In this document: positions 15,752 to 24,303 of the stretch, piece by piece
How positions within the stretch are numbered: the stretch's first letter is position 1
How the letters are laid out: the number at the start of each line of letters is the position of its first letter
Assembly (NCBI GenBank): GCA_900018345.1
Contig: FCNA01000020.1
Coordinates: forward strand, 1 to 64,000
Reading direction: 5' to 3'
DNA length: 64,000 bases
From: Clostridiales bacterium CHKCI006
GTDB taxonomy: Bacteria > Bacillota_I > Bacilli_A > Erysipelotrichales > Coprobacillaceae
Notes under the pieces: model-generated
The model's database searches: none
What the model was told of the DNA's origin: nothing
Seen by the model: the letters and a program-made list of their open reading frames with translations, nothing else
Position numbers and translations under genes: made by a program

Positions 15752-16957
15752 ATGTTAAAGTCTAATCATCATGGGCATTGGATGCTTTGCGGCGTCTTGA
15801 TGCTGGGTGTACTGTGTGGCTGTTCACAGGATAAGGTCAATCTCGATGATCTGATGGCAGATGCGAAAACCGCATTGCAGGATGTGGATTCAGCGAATAT
15901 GCAGTTTGTTATGGATATGGATATGAATATTGAGGCTTCTGGCTATGAACTGCCAATGACTATGAATATGTCCATGGACGGCGATATGCAAAAAGATCCG
16001 GCAGGGATGGATATGCAGATGGAAGTCAGTGTATCGATGCTAGGTCAGGAAGAAAGCATGGATGGCAAGATGTATGTCGTTGAAGAAGATGGCCAAACGG
16101 TGACCTATACACAAACTTCAGAGAGCCAAAGCTGGGTACGGGAGGTTGGTGCACAGGCCAATTTTGATGAAATCATTACCCCGGATTTCTTGAGCAACTT
16201 TGATGAAGAGACCTTGAAATTAGAATCGACGGATGAGAAGATCAATGATAAGGAGGTTTATCTCATCACAGGGAAGATGAGCAGTGATGTTTTTGATGAA
16301 GCCATGCCGGATGTCGGGTCGGATATCCTTGATTCATCAGGTGTCTTTGATGATACAAGCTCAACCGATGTCCAAATCGATGGCGAAGTCTATTTGTACA
16401 AGGATTCCAAGCTTCCTGCGCAAATCAAGCTGGATCTTACAGATGGCTTTGATGAACTGCTGACAGCCAGTCTGCAGGAGTCACTGGGTTCAGAAGCCAG
16501 CTGCTCCATCAATCGTTTTGAAATGAGCATGACCTTTGATCAATATAATGAGATCAGTGAGATTACTGTTCCTGATGAGGTGATCAATACGCTTTCGGCT
16601 CCGATGACGATTAAGTGTTCTGGCGTCCTTTCTGGCATGGATACGGATGTCAATCTGAGCTTTGATGGTAATGATCAGCTTCTGGGTCTGGAAATGATCA
16701 TGAGCATGGATATGGGAGATGCGCAAACAGCGTCGGCATTGCTTGGCCAGGAAGAGACCTTGAAAGATTCTTTGGGAGTCGGCGATGATACCTTTGTACA
16801 GATTACGACCGAGGGCAGCCGGGCCACGATTACCTTAAATATGGATACGGATGCGATGCGAAATTCTGCTCTCTTTGGTGATGTGGATCTTACCGCACCC
16901 AAAGATGAGATGGTCACATCGATGGAAGTCGATGCCGGTCTAGTTTGTCTGGAATAG
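15752..16957 (+). CDS. Two-domain lipoprotein (LppX-like + copy of preceding lipoprotein domain)
   Basis: Start chosen at ATG 15752, behind AGAAGGGGG and at once followed by a lipoprotein signal (MLCGVLMLGVLCGC). The 401-residue product has an N-terminal domain of about 250 residues with repeated short Met/Asp strands (MQFVMDMDMNIEASGYELP, MTMNMSMDGDM), resembling the LppX/DUF6612-type outer-surface lipoproteins. Its last about 115 residues copy the preceding small lipoprotein: IKCSGVLSGMDTDVNLSFDG, LLGLEMIMSMDMG, LFGDVDLTAPKDEM, GLVCLE. A longer frame back to 15632 lacks a ribosome site and would bury the signal peptide. Likely an extracytoplasmic binding lipoprotein; ligand unknown. Confidence 0.85.
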   Translation: MLKSNHHGHWMLCGVLMLGVLCGCSQDKVNLDDLMADAKTALQDVDSANMQFVMDMDMNIEASGYELPMTMNMSMDGDMQKDPAGMDMQMEVSVSMLGQEESMDGKMYVVEEDGQTVTYTQTSESQSWVREVGAQANFDEIITPDFLSNFDEETLKLESTDEKINDKEVYLITGKMSSDVFDEAMPDVGSDILDSSGVFDDTSSTDVQIDGEVYLYKDSKLPAQIKLDLTDGFDELLTASLQESLGSEASCSINRFEMSMTFDQYNEISEITVPDEVINTLSAPMTIKCSGVLSGMDTDVNLSFDGNDQLLGLEMIMSMDMGDAQTASALLGQEETLKDSLGVGDDTFVQITTEGSRATITLNMDTDAMRNSALFGDVDLTAPKDEMVTSMEVDAGLVCLE

Positions 16958-16958
16958 A

Positions 16959-16982
16959 GGCTGCCTGAGGGCAGTCTTTTTT
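16959..16982 (+). terminator. Intrinsic terminator after the two-domain lipoprotein
   Basis: GGCTGCC-TGA-GGGCAGTC followed by six T. Confidence 0.7.
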
Positions 16983-16996
16983 AGGAGGAATCAGCG

Positions 16997-18307
16997 ATGC
17001 AGCCCAAATATCATTTGTGTGCCCCTTATGGATGGTTAAATGATCCTAATGGATTGATTGTTTTTCAGGGACACTATCATCTTTTTTATCAGCATTTTCC
17101 TTACGCGCCTTCCTGGGGAACGATGCACTGGGGACATGCGATCAGCGATGATCTGGTCCATTTTACCCATTTACCGATCGCTTTGTATCCAAGCAAAGCT
17201 TATGATCGCAACGGTTGCTTTTCCGGTTCTGCGCTGGTGCGTGATGAGGAACTCTATCTCTATTATACAGGGATTCGGTATACAAAAGAGGATCCGGAGA
17301 ATATTCATATCAAAGTGAGCGAACAGGACTATCTCGCCAGCCAGGTGCTCTGTCGTTCAAAAGATGGCCGGCATTTCGATAATCTTCAGGACAAACAGGT
17401 CGTGATCCCCGTGATCAATGATCTTTCCCAAGGACATCCGACCCATACGCGTGATCCTAAAGTCTGGCTGGACAAGTCAGGACAGGTTTTTTTAGCGGTC
17501 GGAAGCAAGATCCCATCAACGAAAGGATACGCTGGTGCGATGCTCTTTTATCAGAGCCAGGACGGAGTACATTTTGAGCGTGCTGGCATCTTCAGTGATC
17601 CTGAGATCGGGGATATGTGGGAATGTCCAGATCTTGTTAATATCGAAGGGCAGCGCTATGCCATGGTGTCGGCGGAGAATATCGATCAGGTACCCGGTCC
17701 CAATTGTAATGCGTTGATTTTCCCGGTGGCTGGCGAAGGGCTTGCCTTGCGCCGAACAGGTGCCTGGCAGTATCTGGATGAAGGATTAGACTTCTACGCA
17801 CCGCAGACATTTCAGGACATGGAAGGAAATCTGGTGATGATCGGCTGGCTGCGTATGCGTCAGGCTCCCGATGGGGAAGACTGGTGCGGCATGTTCAGTT
17901 ATCCTCGTCTTTTGCAACAAAAAGAGGGGCATATTTATACCCCGGTCCATCCTCATGTCGAAGCACTTTTTGACAAACCGGCAAGCGCGCTTGATTTTAC
18001 CCAACCGTTTCGCCTGGTGGTGGAACTGAAGGAAGGCGATCTGATGCATCTAGGCGGTTTGAAGATCCAGGTTCATCACGATCGTCTGCAAGTGGATCGA
18101 CAGCAGGTATCGATTCAAGCGTTGAAGGTCAAAAATCAGACCGTGAGTTCTTCTTTACAGGGACGTTATCATCTGGATATTTATTATGACCAGCATGTGT
18201 TTGAAATTTATGTCAATGGTGGCAGGCGCGTCCTGAGTCAGATTGTCTACAATCTCAAAGCGGACTATACTATCCCACGTCCTTATGCTTTGTGGGTGGA
18301 ATCGTAA
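16997..18307 (+). CDS. GH32 sucrose-6-phosphate hydrolase / fructosidase
   Basis: A 436-residue glycoside hydrolase family 32 enzyme. The nucleophile motif WLNDPNG is at residues 13-19, the transition-state Asp in RDPKVW, and the acid/base Glu in WECPDL. A C-terminal beta-sandwich follows from about residue 330. No signal peptide, so it acts in the cytoplasm on sucrose-6-phosphate or short fructosides. It hydrolyses the beta-fructosidic bond to give glucose(-6-phosphate) and fructose. No PTS or fructokinase gene is adjacent; the ROK kinase at 45.7 kb is far away. The ribosome site is AGGAGG, and the gene has its own terminator. Confidence 0.93.
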   Translation: MQPKYHLCAPYGWLNDPNGLIVFQGHYHLFYQHFPYAPSWGTMHWGHAISDDLVHFTHLPIALYPSKAYDRNGCFSGSALVRDEELYLYYTGIRYTKEDPENIHIKVSEQDYLASQVLCRSKDGRHFDNLQDKQVVIPVINDLSQGHPTHTRDPKVWLDKSGQVFLAVGSKIPSTKGYAGAMLFYQSQDGVHFERAGIFSDPEIGDMWECPDLVNIEGQRYAMVSAENIDQVPGPNCNALIFPVAGEGLALRRTGAWQYLDEGLDFYAPQTFQDMEGNLVMIGWLRMRQAPDGEDWCGMFSYPRLLQQKEGHIYTPVHPHVEALFDKPASALDFTQPFRLVVELKEGDLMHLGGLKIQVHHDRLQVDRQQVSIQALKVKNQTVSSSLQGRYHLDIYYDQHVFEIYVNGGRRVLSQIVYNLKADYTIPRPYALWVES

Positions 18308-18326
18308 AAAAACGATTCCATTTTTT
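18298..18326 (+). terminator. Terminator overlapping the end of the GH32 gene
   Basis: GGAATCG (18298-18304) pairs with CGATTCC (18313-18319), then TTTTTT. Confidence 0.8.
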
Positions 18327-18329
18327 GTC

Positions 18330-18358
18330 TTGACAAAAAGAAAACACAGGTTTATTAT
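18330..18358 (+). promoter_or_regulatory. Promoter of the MarR-MATE operon
   Basis: TTGACA (18330-18335), a 17-bp spacer and TATTAT (18353-18358). The TTTAACTGTTCAAAAACAAA stretch just after the -10 is a candidate MarR site. Confidence 0.65.
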
Positions 18359-18393
18359 TTAACTGTTCAAAAACAAACTGAAGGAGGCGCTCT

Positions 18394-18822
18394 ATGAAAT
18401 ACTTTACCCTGGCGATGTACCCTTACATCACAAAAAAATATACGTCTTTATTTGAACCACTTCTAAAAAAATACGGATTGACCCAGGCCGAAGTGGATGT
18501 TTTAGCCTTCTTACATAACAATCCGGAATACAATCATGCACAGGACATTGTGGATGTTCGGGGAATCTCTAAAGGTCATGTATCTATGGCTGTCGAGAAA
18601 CTGGTACATAAAGGATATCTCGACCGTCAACCAGATCCACACAATCGACGATGCAATATCCTGACGATCAATGCTTCGGCTAAAAAATTAGTGAATGAAA
18701 TTATTGCGATCCAAAATCATTTTAATCAGACAGCTTATGCTGCAATTTGTGAAGAAGACAAGGCTGTTTTTCATGAAGTCTTATATCAGATCTATCAGAA
18801 TCTTGGAGGTGGCAAAGGATGA
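18394..18822 (+). CDS. MarR-family regulator
   Basis: A 142-residue winged-helix protein: LTQAEVDVLAFLHNNPEY, recognition helix region GISKGHVSMAVEKLVHKGYL, wing DRQPDPHNRRCNILTI, then a C-terminal dimer helix. GAAGGAGG precedes the ATG. Its stop overlaps the MATE start (ATGA), so the two are co-translated. MarR proteins usually repress their neighbouring pump until a small toxic molecule binds. The site is probably just downstream of the promoter at 18330. Confidence 0.9.
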   Translation: MKYFTLAMYPYITKKYTSLFEPLLKKYGLTQAEVDVLAFLHNNPEYNHAQDIVDVRGISKGHVSMAVEKLVHKGYLDRQPDPHNRRCNILTINASAKKLVNEIIAIQNHFNQTAYAAICEEDKAVFHEVLYQIYQNLGGGKG

Positions 18823-20165
18823 ATGAACGATTAGAAAAAGAAAAAATATCAAAACTGTTATTATCAATGGCGATCCCGGCGATTTTAGCGCAATTGGCGA
18901 CCCTGATTTACAACATGGTGGACCGAATCTATATCGGGCAGTTGCCAGATGGTTCTTTAGGAATTGCCGGGATTGGGCTGTGTACGTCCATTATTACGAT
19001 CATTACGGCTTTTACGAATCTGTTTGGACGTGGCGGTGCCCCATTGGCAAGCATCCATATGGGTGAAAAGCGGACAGATCTGGCAGAACGGATCATGGGG
19101 AATTGTTTCTTCGACCTGGTGATATCATCCATCATCATTACGGTGATCCTGCTTGTTTTTGGAGAGGATCTGCTGTTTTTATTTGGAGCCAGTGAGAATA
19201 CGATCCGCTATGCCATGGATTACATGGGGATCTATTGCCTGGGGACACTCTTTGTTCAGTTGAGTGTGGGGATGAATTATTTCATCAATGCCCAGGGCTA
19301 TACCAAATTTGGTATGCTGACGCTGATGATCGGAGGCGTGCTGAATATCATTTTAGATCCTATCTTTATTTTTGTCTTAGGTTTGGATGTCAAAGGGGCC
19401 GCTATCGCAACGGTCATCTCACAATGTGTCTCCTGTCTTTGGGTCATGCAGTTTTTGACAGGAAAGAAGACGAATCTGAAAATACGACGTCAATATTTTC
19501 GGGTGGATATGCCCATCCTCAAGCGGGTGTTAGGCTTAGGTTTTTCTCCCTTCTTTATGAGCGCTTCAGAAGGCGTCCTGCAGGTATCTTTTAATCGTCA
19601 GCTGCTTTTCTTCGGCAGCGACCTGGCGGTCAGCGCCATGACGATCATCTCATCTTTGGCACAGATCGTTACCTTGCCCGTGGAAGGGATTGCGCAGGGA
19701 ACGCAGCCGATCATCAGCTACAACTACGGCGCTAAAAACTATGCGCGCGTCAGAAAGACCATGAAGCTCGCCATGGTGGTGGCTCTAGGCTATACCTTAT
19801 TGAGCGTGGCAGTCATGGAAGGCTTACCTCGGCTGTTCATTTCTTTGTTTGCCAGTGATCCGGAACTCATTGAATTGACCATGCCGATGTTAAGAGTTTA
19901 TATTCTAGGGTTAAGTGTTTTAGGCGCCAACTCTATCTTCCAGCAGAGCTATACTTCACTTGGCTTTGGTAAAACGTCCTTCTTCTTTGCTTTCTATCGT
20001 AAGGTCATTTTACTGATCCCGTTGATCTATATCCTGCCTTCGATTTTGAGCTGGGGTGTTTATGCCGTCATGCTGGCGGAGCCAATCTCGGATATGTTGA
20101 CCACATTCACCAATGCCATTGCCTTCAGATTCTTTAAGAAAAAACATTTACCGCTCGAATCATAA
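18819..20165 (+). CDS. MATE-family efflux transporter
   Basis: A 448-residue membrane protein with about twelve hydrophobic segments and MATE-like N-terminal features (KLLLSMAIPAILAQLATLIY, NMVDRIYIGQLPDG). The two six-helix halves are recognisable, the second starting near VDMPILKRVLGLGFSPFF. It exports cationic drugs or metabolites using a Na+ or H+ gradient. It overlaps the MarR gene by four bases and has GGAGG 9 bases before its ATG. Confidence 0.92.
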   Translation: MNERLEKEKISKLLLSMAIPAILAQLATLIYNMVDRIYIGQLPDGSLGIAGIGLCTSIITIITAFTNLFGRGGAPLASIHMGEKRTDLAERIMGNCFFDLVISSIIITVILLVFGEDLLFLFGASENTIRYAMDYMGIYCLGTLFVQLSVGMNYFINAQGYTKFGMLTLMIGGVLNIILDPIFIFVLGLDVKGAAIATVISQCVSCLWVMQFLTGKKTNLKIRRQYFRVDMPILKRVLGLGFSPFFMSASEGVLQVSFNRQLLFFGSDLAVSAMTIISSLAQIVTLPVEGIAQGTQPIISYNYGAKNYARVRKTMKLAMVVALGYTLLSVAVMEGLPRLFISLFASDPELIELTMPMLRVYILGLSVLGANSIFQQSYTSLGFGKTSFFFAFYRKVILLIPLIYILPSILSWGVYAVMLAEPISDMLTTFTNAIAFRFFKKKHLPLES

Positions 20166-20175
20166 ACAAAGGACC

Positions 20176-20196
20176 AAAGGGACGATGTCCCTTTTT
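20176..20196 (+). terminator. Terminator after the MATE gene
   Basis: AAAGGGAC-GAT-GTCCCTTT followed by TT. Confidence 0.7.
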
Positions 20197-20244
20197 CAAT
20201 TTGATGTTGATTGAGGCGCTTTTGTTCAAATCACTATTTTTTTC

Positions 20245-20273
20245 TTGTATTCGCTTTCATTATAAGCTATAAT
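20245..20273 (+). promoter_or_regulatory. Promoter of the acetyltransferase gene
   Basis: TTGTAT (20245-20250), 17-bp spacer, TATAAT (20268-20273). Confidence 0.65.
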
Positions 20274-20298
20274 GGGTGCATAAAAAAGGAGAATGTCT

Positions 20299-20730
20299 AT
20301 GTTGAGATTATGCGAGCCTACAGACGGCCTCAATATCTGGCAAATCAATTGCGAAGATTTAGGATATGAAGTGCCTTTAGATTTATGTGAGTCACAGTTA
20401 AAAAAAGTGCTGAAAAACCCGGAACATTGTATTTTCGTTTACGAATGTGACGGACAAGTCGTAGGGTATATTCATGCCCAGCGCTATGATGTGACTTATG
20501 CCAACCCTTTAGTCAATGTGTTGGGGTTAGCAGTCAAGAAAGCATACCGTCGTAACGGCATTGGCGGTCTTTTGCTGTTGATGGTAGAAGATTGGGCCAG
20601 AGAGATCGGCGCAGAAGGAATACGCCTCAATTCTGGGGCCCGGCGTACAGCTGCCCATGCTTTCTATGAAGCCTGGGGATATACCTGCCGAAAAGAACAG
20701 AGAAATTATTTTAAATCATTAATAGACTGA
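20299..20730 (+). CDS. GNAT-family N-acetyltransferase
   Basis: A protein of about 143 residues. The acetyl-CoA-binding core is visible as VLGLAVKKAYRRNGIGGLLL (motif A, RRNGIG), with motif B in GAEGIRLNSGARRTAAHAFY and a terminal GYTCRKEQRNYFK. The ATG at 20299 is preferred over 20293 because AGGAG then has good spacing. Substrate unknown. The R-x-x-N-G-I-G loop is complete, so it should be active. A terminator separates it from the next gene. Confidence 0.88.
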   Translation: MLRLCEPTDGLNIWQINCEDLGYEVPLDLCESQLKKVLKNPEHCIFVYECDGQVVGYIHAQRYDVTYANPLVNVLGLAVKKAYRRNGIGGLLLLMVEDWAREIGAEGIRLNSGARRTAAHAFYEAWGYTCRKEQRNYFKSLID

Positions 20731-20749
20731 GGGGCTCGTTCCCCTTTTT
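20731..20749 (+). terminator. Terminator after the GNAT gene
   Basis: GGGG-CTCGTT-CCCC followed by TTTTTG. Confidence 0.6.
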
Positions 20750-20767
20750 GTTTTCATAGAAAGGAGA

Positions 20768-22399
20768 ATGTTTATGCGAACGATTTATATACACGGCATC
20801 ATTGATACGATGACGAAAGGTATGGCGACGGCGATGGTTGTTGACGGTCGCAATGTGATCTACGTGGGCGAAAACGAAGTGGCCTTGACTTATCAGAATG
20901 ACAACAGTCAGGTGGTGGATCTGGAAGGATGCTTTGTCACCGCCGGCTTCAATGATAGCCATATGCATTTATTAGGATATGGTTCTACCTTATATCAGCT
21001 ACAATTGGCTGAGCATACACACAGCATTCAGGATGTGATTGAAACGGCGAGGAGCTATTTAGCCGCGCACCCCTTAAAAGAAGGGGAATGGCTGCGTGGA
21101 CGTGGCTGGAATCATGATTATTTCAGCGATGAAAAACGCTTCCTGAATCGTTATGATCTCGATAAGATCAGTACCCAACATCCAATCTGCCTAATTCGTG
21201 CCTGCGGTCATGTGTGTGTCGTCAATTCCAAAGCCTTAGATATCCTTGGCATCGATGCTTCCACGCCGCAGGTAGAGGGCGGTCGGTTTGATGTCGATGA
21301 AAAGGGCCAACCGCTTGGCATCTTTCGAGAAAATGCGTTGGGAATGGTTTATAATGCGATTCCCCAGCCTACTTTAGAACAGTTAAAGGAAATGATCCTG
21401 GCTTCCTGCCGATCCTTAAATGCTTTTGGTATCACCAGCAGCCAAACGGATGATTTCGAGACCTTTGATGTTGGCTACAGGACCATCATCCAGGCTTATC
21501 AGGAACTCGAACAAGAGGGGCTTTTGACCGTCAAGGTCAATGAACAGGCCCAGCTTCCGACCTTGGCAAAACTGAAACAGTTTATCGCTGATGGCTATAC
21601 CTCCAATGTCGGCAGTGAATACTTTAAGATCGGACCGTTGAAACTGTTAGGAGATGGTTCTTTAGGAGCGAGAACAGCCTATTTGACTTATCCTTATGCT
21701 GATGATCCAGAGGCAAAGGGAATTCTTTGCTTTGATCAGAAGACTTTGGATGATCTGATTACTTATGCGCATACCCATGGGATGTATGTCGCTGTGCACT
21801 GCATTGGGGATGGCATCATGAAAATGGTCATGCAAAGTTACCGTAAAGTCCTCTCCCAATTCCCTAAGACGGACCATCGGCATGGGATCGTCCATTGTCA
21901 GATTACCGATGAAGGCTTATTAGAAGATTTTGAGGACATGCAGATCCATGCCTATATCCAGCCTATCTTTTTAGATTATGATATACATATCGTTGAAAAG
22001 CGCATCGGGAAACAAAAAGCGGCCAAGACCTATCAGTTTAAACGTCTTTATAACCAGCATGCTTCCAGTGGCTCGGATGCACCGGTCGAACTCCCGGATG
22101 TCTTAGCCGGGATGCAGTGTGCGATCACGCGCTGTACGCTCAACAATGAAGGACCGTTTATTCCTTCAGAGGCGCTGACAGTTGAAGAAGCACTGCGATC
22201 CTATACGCTGGAAGGGGCCTATGCCAGCTTTGAAGAAAAGATCAAAGGCAGCCTGGAAGCCGGAAAACGCGCAGATTTTGTCATATTGGATCAAAATCCT
22301 TATACCACAGCGCCTTCCAACATCAAAGAGATTCAGGTTCTAGCGACTTATCTGGATGGGCGCGAGGTCTATCGTCGGACGCGTGAAGTTAGGAAATAA
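20768..22399 (+). CDS. YtcJ-like metal-dependent amidohydrolase
   Basis: A 543-residue protein of the amidohydrolase superfamily, YtcJ-like branch: beta-sandwich start with GMATAMVVDGRNVIYVGE, then metal ligands in FNDSHMHLLGYG, the long insert WLRGRGWNHDYF, GDGSLGARTAYL, AVHCIGDG and the final Asp in SSGSDAPVELPD. It closes with KGSLEAGKRADFVILDQNP. This group hydrolyses amide or carbamate bonds; the substrate is not predictable. Either ATG (20768 or 20774) is possible, with AAAGGAG upstream favouring 20774. Confidence 0.88.
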   Translation: MFMRTIYIHGIIDTMTKGMATAMVVDGRNVIYVGENEVALTYQNDNSQVVDLEGCFVTAGFNDSHMHLLGYGSTLYQLQLAEHTHSIQDVIETARSYLAAHPLKEGEWLRGRGWNHDYFSDEKRFLNRYDLDKISTQHPICLIRACGHVCVVNSKALDILGIDASTPQVEGGRFDVDEKGQPLGIFRENALGMVYNAIPQPTLEQLKEMILASCRSLNAFGITSSQTDDFETFDVGYRTIIQAYQELEQEGLLTVKVNEQAQLPTLAKLKQFIADGYTSNVGSEYFKIGPLKLLGDGSLGARTAYLTYPYADDPEAKGILCFDQKTLDDLITYAHTHGMYVAVHCIGDGIMKMVMQSYRKVLSQFPKTDHRHGIVHCQITDEGLLEDFEDMQIHAYIQPIFLDYDIHIVEKRIGKQKAAKTYQFKRLYNQHASSGSDAPVELPDVLAGMQCAITRCTLNNEGPFIPSEALTVEEALRSYTLEGAYASFEEKIKGSLEAGKRADFVILDQNPYTTAPSNIKEIQVLATYLDGREVYRRTREVRK

Positions 22400-22419
22400 A
22401 CAAAAGTTTGAAAATTTGT

Positions 22420-22447
22420 TTGTCTTACGCTTAAATTGCGATATAAT
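22420..22447 (+). promoter_or_regulatory. Promoter of the aminopeptidase gene
   Basis: TTGTCT (22420-22425), 16-bp spacer, TATAAT (22442-22447), 25 bp before the start codon. Confidence 0.55.
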
Positions 22448-22472
22448 AGATTACATGTGAGGAGGTTGTGCG

Positions 22473-23699
22473 ATGAATCAGAAATTACTTAAAAAATATG
22501 CGCATTTATTAGTGAAGACCGGTCTGGATGTTCAGCCTGGTCAAAAAGTCATCATTGAGTCTCCGGTCGAGACCTACGCTTTTGCCCGCATGGTCAGCGA
22601 AGAGGCCTATGCCAATCAGGCCAGTGAGGTCATTATCCACTATACCGATCAGACGCAGGAGAAGATCAGTGCGCTTTATCAAAACGGTGACGATATTGCC
22701 CGTGTCGAGGAATGGGAAAAAGAAAGCTTATCTCATTATTTGGATCAGGGTGCATGTTCATTACTTTTTGCTTCACCGAATCCACATATCATGGATGATC
22801 TGGCTGAAGATAAGGCGCATGCCATTCAGACCCATACCAATGACAAGCGAAATGTGATCCGTTCTAAGATTGCCACCGATGGCATCCAGTGGTGCATTGC
22901 GGCTGTCCCTAATCAGGCCTGGGCAGAAGCGGTGATGCCAGATGTGCCCAAGGATGAAGTCCTCGATCGATTCTGGGATCAGATCCTGAAATTGGTCTAT
23001 GTCGATGAAGAAAATGATCCCGTGAAGGTTTGGGAGCAAAAACGTATTGAAAAAGGCGAGCTCCAGCAAAAACTCACTGATCTGCATCTCGATCATATCC
23101 ATATGACATCGTCTAACGGAACGGATGTGGTCTTTGGTTTCCATGAAGACTGCAGCTTTGGCAGACGCTATGTCAAACGTGAAGGGCCAGACAATGTCTG
23201 CAACATCCCAACTGAAGAGATCTGCACCAGCCCGGATAAATGGCGTACCAACGGAAAAGTGGTTGCGAGTCGTCCTTTATTAGTGGGTGGTAAGATCATT
23301 GATGGATTTGAGATCGAATTCAAAGATGGTAAGGCGGTCTCCTGCAAGGCAGAGGTCGGCGAGGAATTACTGCGCAAAACTATCGAAACCGATGAAGGCA
23401 GCTGTTATTTAGGGGAAGTGGCTTTCGTACCTTATCATTCACCTATCTCAGAAAGTGGTTATATCTACTACAATACCCTGATCGATGAAAATGCGTCATG
23501 CCACATCGCCTTAGGAAAAGGTTTTGCCGGCAGTGTTGGTCTAAGCAGTGCCGATCCTTCGACCTGGGCAAGCAAGAACTTAAACTATTCCAAGATCCAT
23601 ATTGATTTTATGATTGGCTGCAAAGATACGCAAATTATTGGTTATACCCGCGATGGTAAAGAAGTTGTCATCTTCAAAGATGGGGACTTTGCTTTGTAA
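22473..23699 (+). CDS. M29-family aminopeptidase
   Basis: A 408-residue cytosolic metallo-aminopeptidase of the thermophilic-aminopeptidase (AmpS/PepS, M29) family. Start region LLKKYAHLLVKTGLDVQPGQ is typical. Metal ligands appear in NIPTEEICTSPDKWRTNG, EVAFVPYHSPISESGYIYYN and the ENASCHIALGKGF motif, with the final HIDFMIG. It removes N-terminal residues from peptides, probably with two divalent metals. GGAGG precedes the ATG; a terminator follows. Full length for the family. Confidence 0.93.
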   Translation: MNQKLLKKYAHLLVKTGLDVQPGQKVIIESPVETYAFARMVSEEAYANQASEVIIHYTDQTQEKISALYQNGDDIARVEEWEKESLSHYLDQGACSLLFASPNPHIMDDLAEDKAHAIQTHTNDKRNVIRSKIATDGIQWCIAAVPNQAWAEAVMPDVPKDEVLDRFWDQILKLVYVDEENDPVKVWEQKRIEKGELQQKLTDLHLDHIHMTSSNGTDVVFGFHEDCSFGRRYVKREGPDNVCNIPTEEICTSPDKWRTNGKVVASRPLLVGGKIIDGFEIEFKDGKAVSCKAEVGEELLRKTIETDEGSCYLGEVAFVPYHSPISESGYIYYNTLIDENASCHIALGKGFAGSVGLSSADPSTWASKNLNYSKIHIDFMIGCKDTQIIGYTRDGKEVVIFKDGDFAL

Positions 23700-23720
23700 G
23701 TTCAAAACGAGATACACGAA

Positions 23721-23755
23721 ACAACGAGATCCTACGAAGGAACTCGTTGTTTTTA
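23721..23755 (+). terminator. Terminator after the aminopeptidase gene
   Basis: ACAACGAG (23721-23728) pairs with CTCGTTGT (23743-23750), then TTTTA. Confidence 0.75.
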
Positions 23756-24303
23756 TGTTGTCACATATATTCAAACAAAAACTATTTTAACTAGCCGGTG
23801 ATCGATCATGTCACAAAATATATATAAACCACTGTTTATAGTCACATCATGTAGATAGTTGACTGATCAGTACCCACTATGGCATTCCCAACCAGCCTTC
23901 CTCTGGAAAAATCAAGTAGATCTTTTGGCGATTTGAACTCCGGAGGGGAACTAAAGAAAACAGTCTGTATAGGTTTCGCGATTACCGAAGTCACTGGATA
24001 TCCAATGATTGGACAGGCCTATTTCACCATATGGGATTGACAGTTTTTTTATTGGACACAACATGCAATGATTTTCCAGTAATATTGTTTTTGGCTGGGA
24101 CAAGCTAGTGCAGAAAACCAATGCCATCATTTTCAGCTGGATACAAATGGTTTTAAAGTAGTCTAGAAACGAATCCGTAAGTAGGATATTGACGTTTTCA
24201 ACAAAACGATTTAGAATGAAAATATCCAGGTAATAAGCAATAGAATCGTAGCTTCATAAGCGTTGCCTGAATACAATATGTAGTCTAGAAAGGAGAAAAT
24301 AAA
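23756..24303. other. 548-bp gap with no intact gene
   Basis: No intact coding frame. On the minus strand about 54 codons (roughly 23842-24003) stay open with a natural-looking composition (SSPPEFKSPKDLLDFSRGRL). This is faintly like the C-terminus of UbiX-type flavoproteins, but too short to claim. A short sequence, GTAGTCTAGAAA, occurs at about 24,158 and again at about 24,282 just before the next ribosome site. Confidence 0.3.

Noticed and set aside
23842-24003. Minus-strand 54-codon stretch as a UbiX-like gene
   Set aside because: Resemblance is limited to about 20 residues, with no start codon or upstream domain; kept only as a remark on the gap.
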